A stretch of DNA of 64,000 nt from positions 4,340,001-4,404,000 of the forward strand of contig NZ_CP113519.1 in assembly GCF_026723825.1 (NCBI RefSeq). The letters are read 5' to 3'. The stretch's first letter is position 1; each line of letters opens with the position of its first letter. Below the pieces are notes generated by a model. That model had not been told where the DNA came from. It did no database searches and worked only from the letters and a program-made list of their open reading frames with translations. Positions 63,069 to 64,000 of this stretch are shown piece by piece. Origin of the DNA: Pseudomonas sp. GOM7. GTDB lineage: Bacteria > Pseudomonadota > Gammaproteobacteria > Pseudomonadales > Pseudomonadaceae. Position numbers and translations under genes: made by a program.

Positions 63069-64000
63069 ATGCTCGACCCGGATCGCTGCTGGCAGGCCGT
63101 CTGCGACCGCGACGCGCAGCACGATGGTCGCTTCGTCTTCGCCGTGCACAGCACCGGCATCTACTGCCGGCCCAATTGCCCAGCGCGCAGGCCGCGACGC
63201 GACAACGTCAGCTTCCACATTGACGCCGCCAGTGCCGAAGCCGCTGGTTTCCGTCCCTGCAAACGCTGCTCGCCGCAGGGCCAGAGTCCGGCGCAGCAGC
63301 TCGATGCCCTGGTCGCGGCTGCCTGTGAGCTGCTGCGCGGCGAACAACGCCTGACCCTGACGCAACTGGCCGCGCGCATCGGCCTGTCGCCGTCGCACCT
63401 GGCCCGCGCCTTCAAGGCGCGCACCGGGCTCACCCCCAAAGCCTGGGCAGCCGCCGAACGGCGCAAGCGTCTCGAGGCGCAGTTGCCCGGCTCGCCCAGC
63501 GTGCTGCAGGCAGCCTTGGCCGCCGGCTATTCCGGTACCCGTGCCCTGTACGAAAAGCCGCAGGCCCTGAGCCCCAGCCAGCGCCGCCAACATGGTGCCG
63601 GCGAACACCTGCGCTATGCCATCGCCCCCTGCCCGCTGGGCCTGGTGCTGCTCGCCAGCAGCGCCAAGGGCGTCTGCGCCCTGCTCTTCGGTGACAGCGC
63701 CGAGGCCTTGCACAGCGAGTTGCAACAACGCTTCGCCGCCGCCCATCTGGAGTGGGACGACCAGGGCCTGCAGGCCTGGCTGCAACAGGTGCTGGCGCAA
63801 CTCGAAGAACCCGAGCGCGCCGCCCACCTGCCGCTGGACATTCGCGGCACGGCCTTCCAGCAGCGCGTCTGGCAGGCCCTGCAGCGCATCCCTAGCGGTG
63901 AAACGCGCAGCTACGGCGAACTGGCCAAGCAACTCGATAGCCATCCCCGCGCCGTGGCCCGAGCCTGCGCCAGCGATGCCATAGGCCTGCTGCTGCCCTG
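63069..64000 (+). CDS. ada: Ada, DNA alkylation sensor and methyltransferase, 3' end cut by window
   Basis: Open from ATG 63069 to the window edge. N-terminal zinc-cysteine methyl-acceptor domain with Cys in GIYCRPNCPARRP and PCKRC (about residues 38, 42 and a later pair), an AraC-type helix-turn-helix (LTLTQLAARIGLSPSHLARAFKARTG), then the MGMT-type domain (FQQRVWQALQRIPSGETRSYGELA). The window ends at LLLP, just before the active-site cysteine of the PCHR motif, so this cannot be checked. Repairs O6-methylguanine and methyl-phosphotriesters and activates the adaptive response. Confidence 0.93.
   Translation, partial: MLDPDRCWQAVCDRDAQHDGRFVFAVHSTGIYCRPNCPARRPRRDNVSFHIDAASAEAAGFRPCKRCSPQGQSPAQQLDALVAAACELLRGEQRLTLTQLAARIGLSPSHLARAFKARTGLTPKAWAAAERRKRLEAQLPGSPSVLQAALAAGYSGTRALYEKPQALSPSQRRQHGAGEHLRYAIAPCPLGLVLLASSAKGVCALLFGDSAEALHSELQQRFAAAHLEWDDQGLQAWLQQVLAQLEEPERAAHLPLDIRGTAFQQRVWQALQRIPSGETRSYGELAKQLDSHPRAVARACASDAIGLLLP

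Overview
This is chromosomal DNA of a high-GC gammaproteobacterium, almost certainly a Pseudomonas. Protein content, gene order and the many palindromic repeats point to the P. mendocina / P. pseudoalcaligenes / P. alcaliphila side of the genus; the species is an inference. From memory, the backbone is collinear with the PAO1 stretch around PA4438 to PA4506. I saw no rRNA, tRNA, prophage, transposase or CRISPR array.

Layout. 1-6 kb: zapE (cut by the window edge), trpS, an alpha/beta hydrolase, yhcB/zapG, then a 1-kb gene-free stretch made largely of two inverted copies of one repeat, and a DUF2254 membrane protein. 6-9.3 kb: the sulfate-activation operon cysD-cysNC, interrupted by a small four-helix-bundle gene framed by inverted heptamer repeats. 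9.4-17.2 kb: Nif3-like protein, algW protease, a DUF4198 periplasmic protein behind a possible Zur site, hisC, hisD, hisG, murA, ibaG. 17.3-23.9 kb: envelope genes, with mlaFEDCB (phospholipid transport) divergent from kdsD-kdsC-lptC-lptA-lptB (Kdo synthesis and LPS export). 24-27.6 kb: rpoN-hpf-ptsN-rapZ-ptsO (sigma-54 and nitrogen PTS). 27.6-31.7 kb: a repeat cluster, then the Fur-type operon fagA-fumC-orfX-sodA-zip. 31.8-43.7 kb: pmbA, darP, tldD, nitrilase-like gene, yhdP, rng, maf, mreD, mreC. 43.8-48.9 kb: mreB, divergent from gatCAB, then an RlpA-like lipoprotein. 49-54 kb: Ca2+/Na+ antiporter, a carboxymuconolactone decarboxylase-like protein, an unknown zinc-ribbon-like protein, an AEC carrier, and roxR/roxS. 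54-62.8 kb: a SIMPL protein and the dipeptide ABC operon dppA1-A2-B-C-D-F. The window ends inside ada.

The main non-routine signal is short palindromic DNA. At least six hairpin families (here R1 to R6), plus an array family built from the heptamer NCAAGCN, sit in operons. Many copies touch or overlap a stop codon, and several lie just after a Shine-Dalgarno plus ATG. One R1 copy is read through in frame as the signal-peptide start of a lipoprotein. In the dpp operon the repeat-filled gaps before dppB, dppC and dppD are open in one frame that ends by overlapping the next start codon. The most element-like case is the four-helix-bundle gene inserted between cysD and cysNC with the heptamer arrays as its inverted ends. 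The same arrays occur elsewhere in the window without a gene.

Other points worth a look: mreC appears to begin at AUU; a 141-bp MITE-like element lies beside zapE; the mreB leader carries a 17-bp direct repeat; and a Fur-like box precedes fagA.
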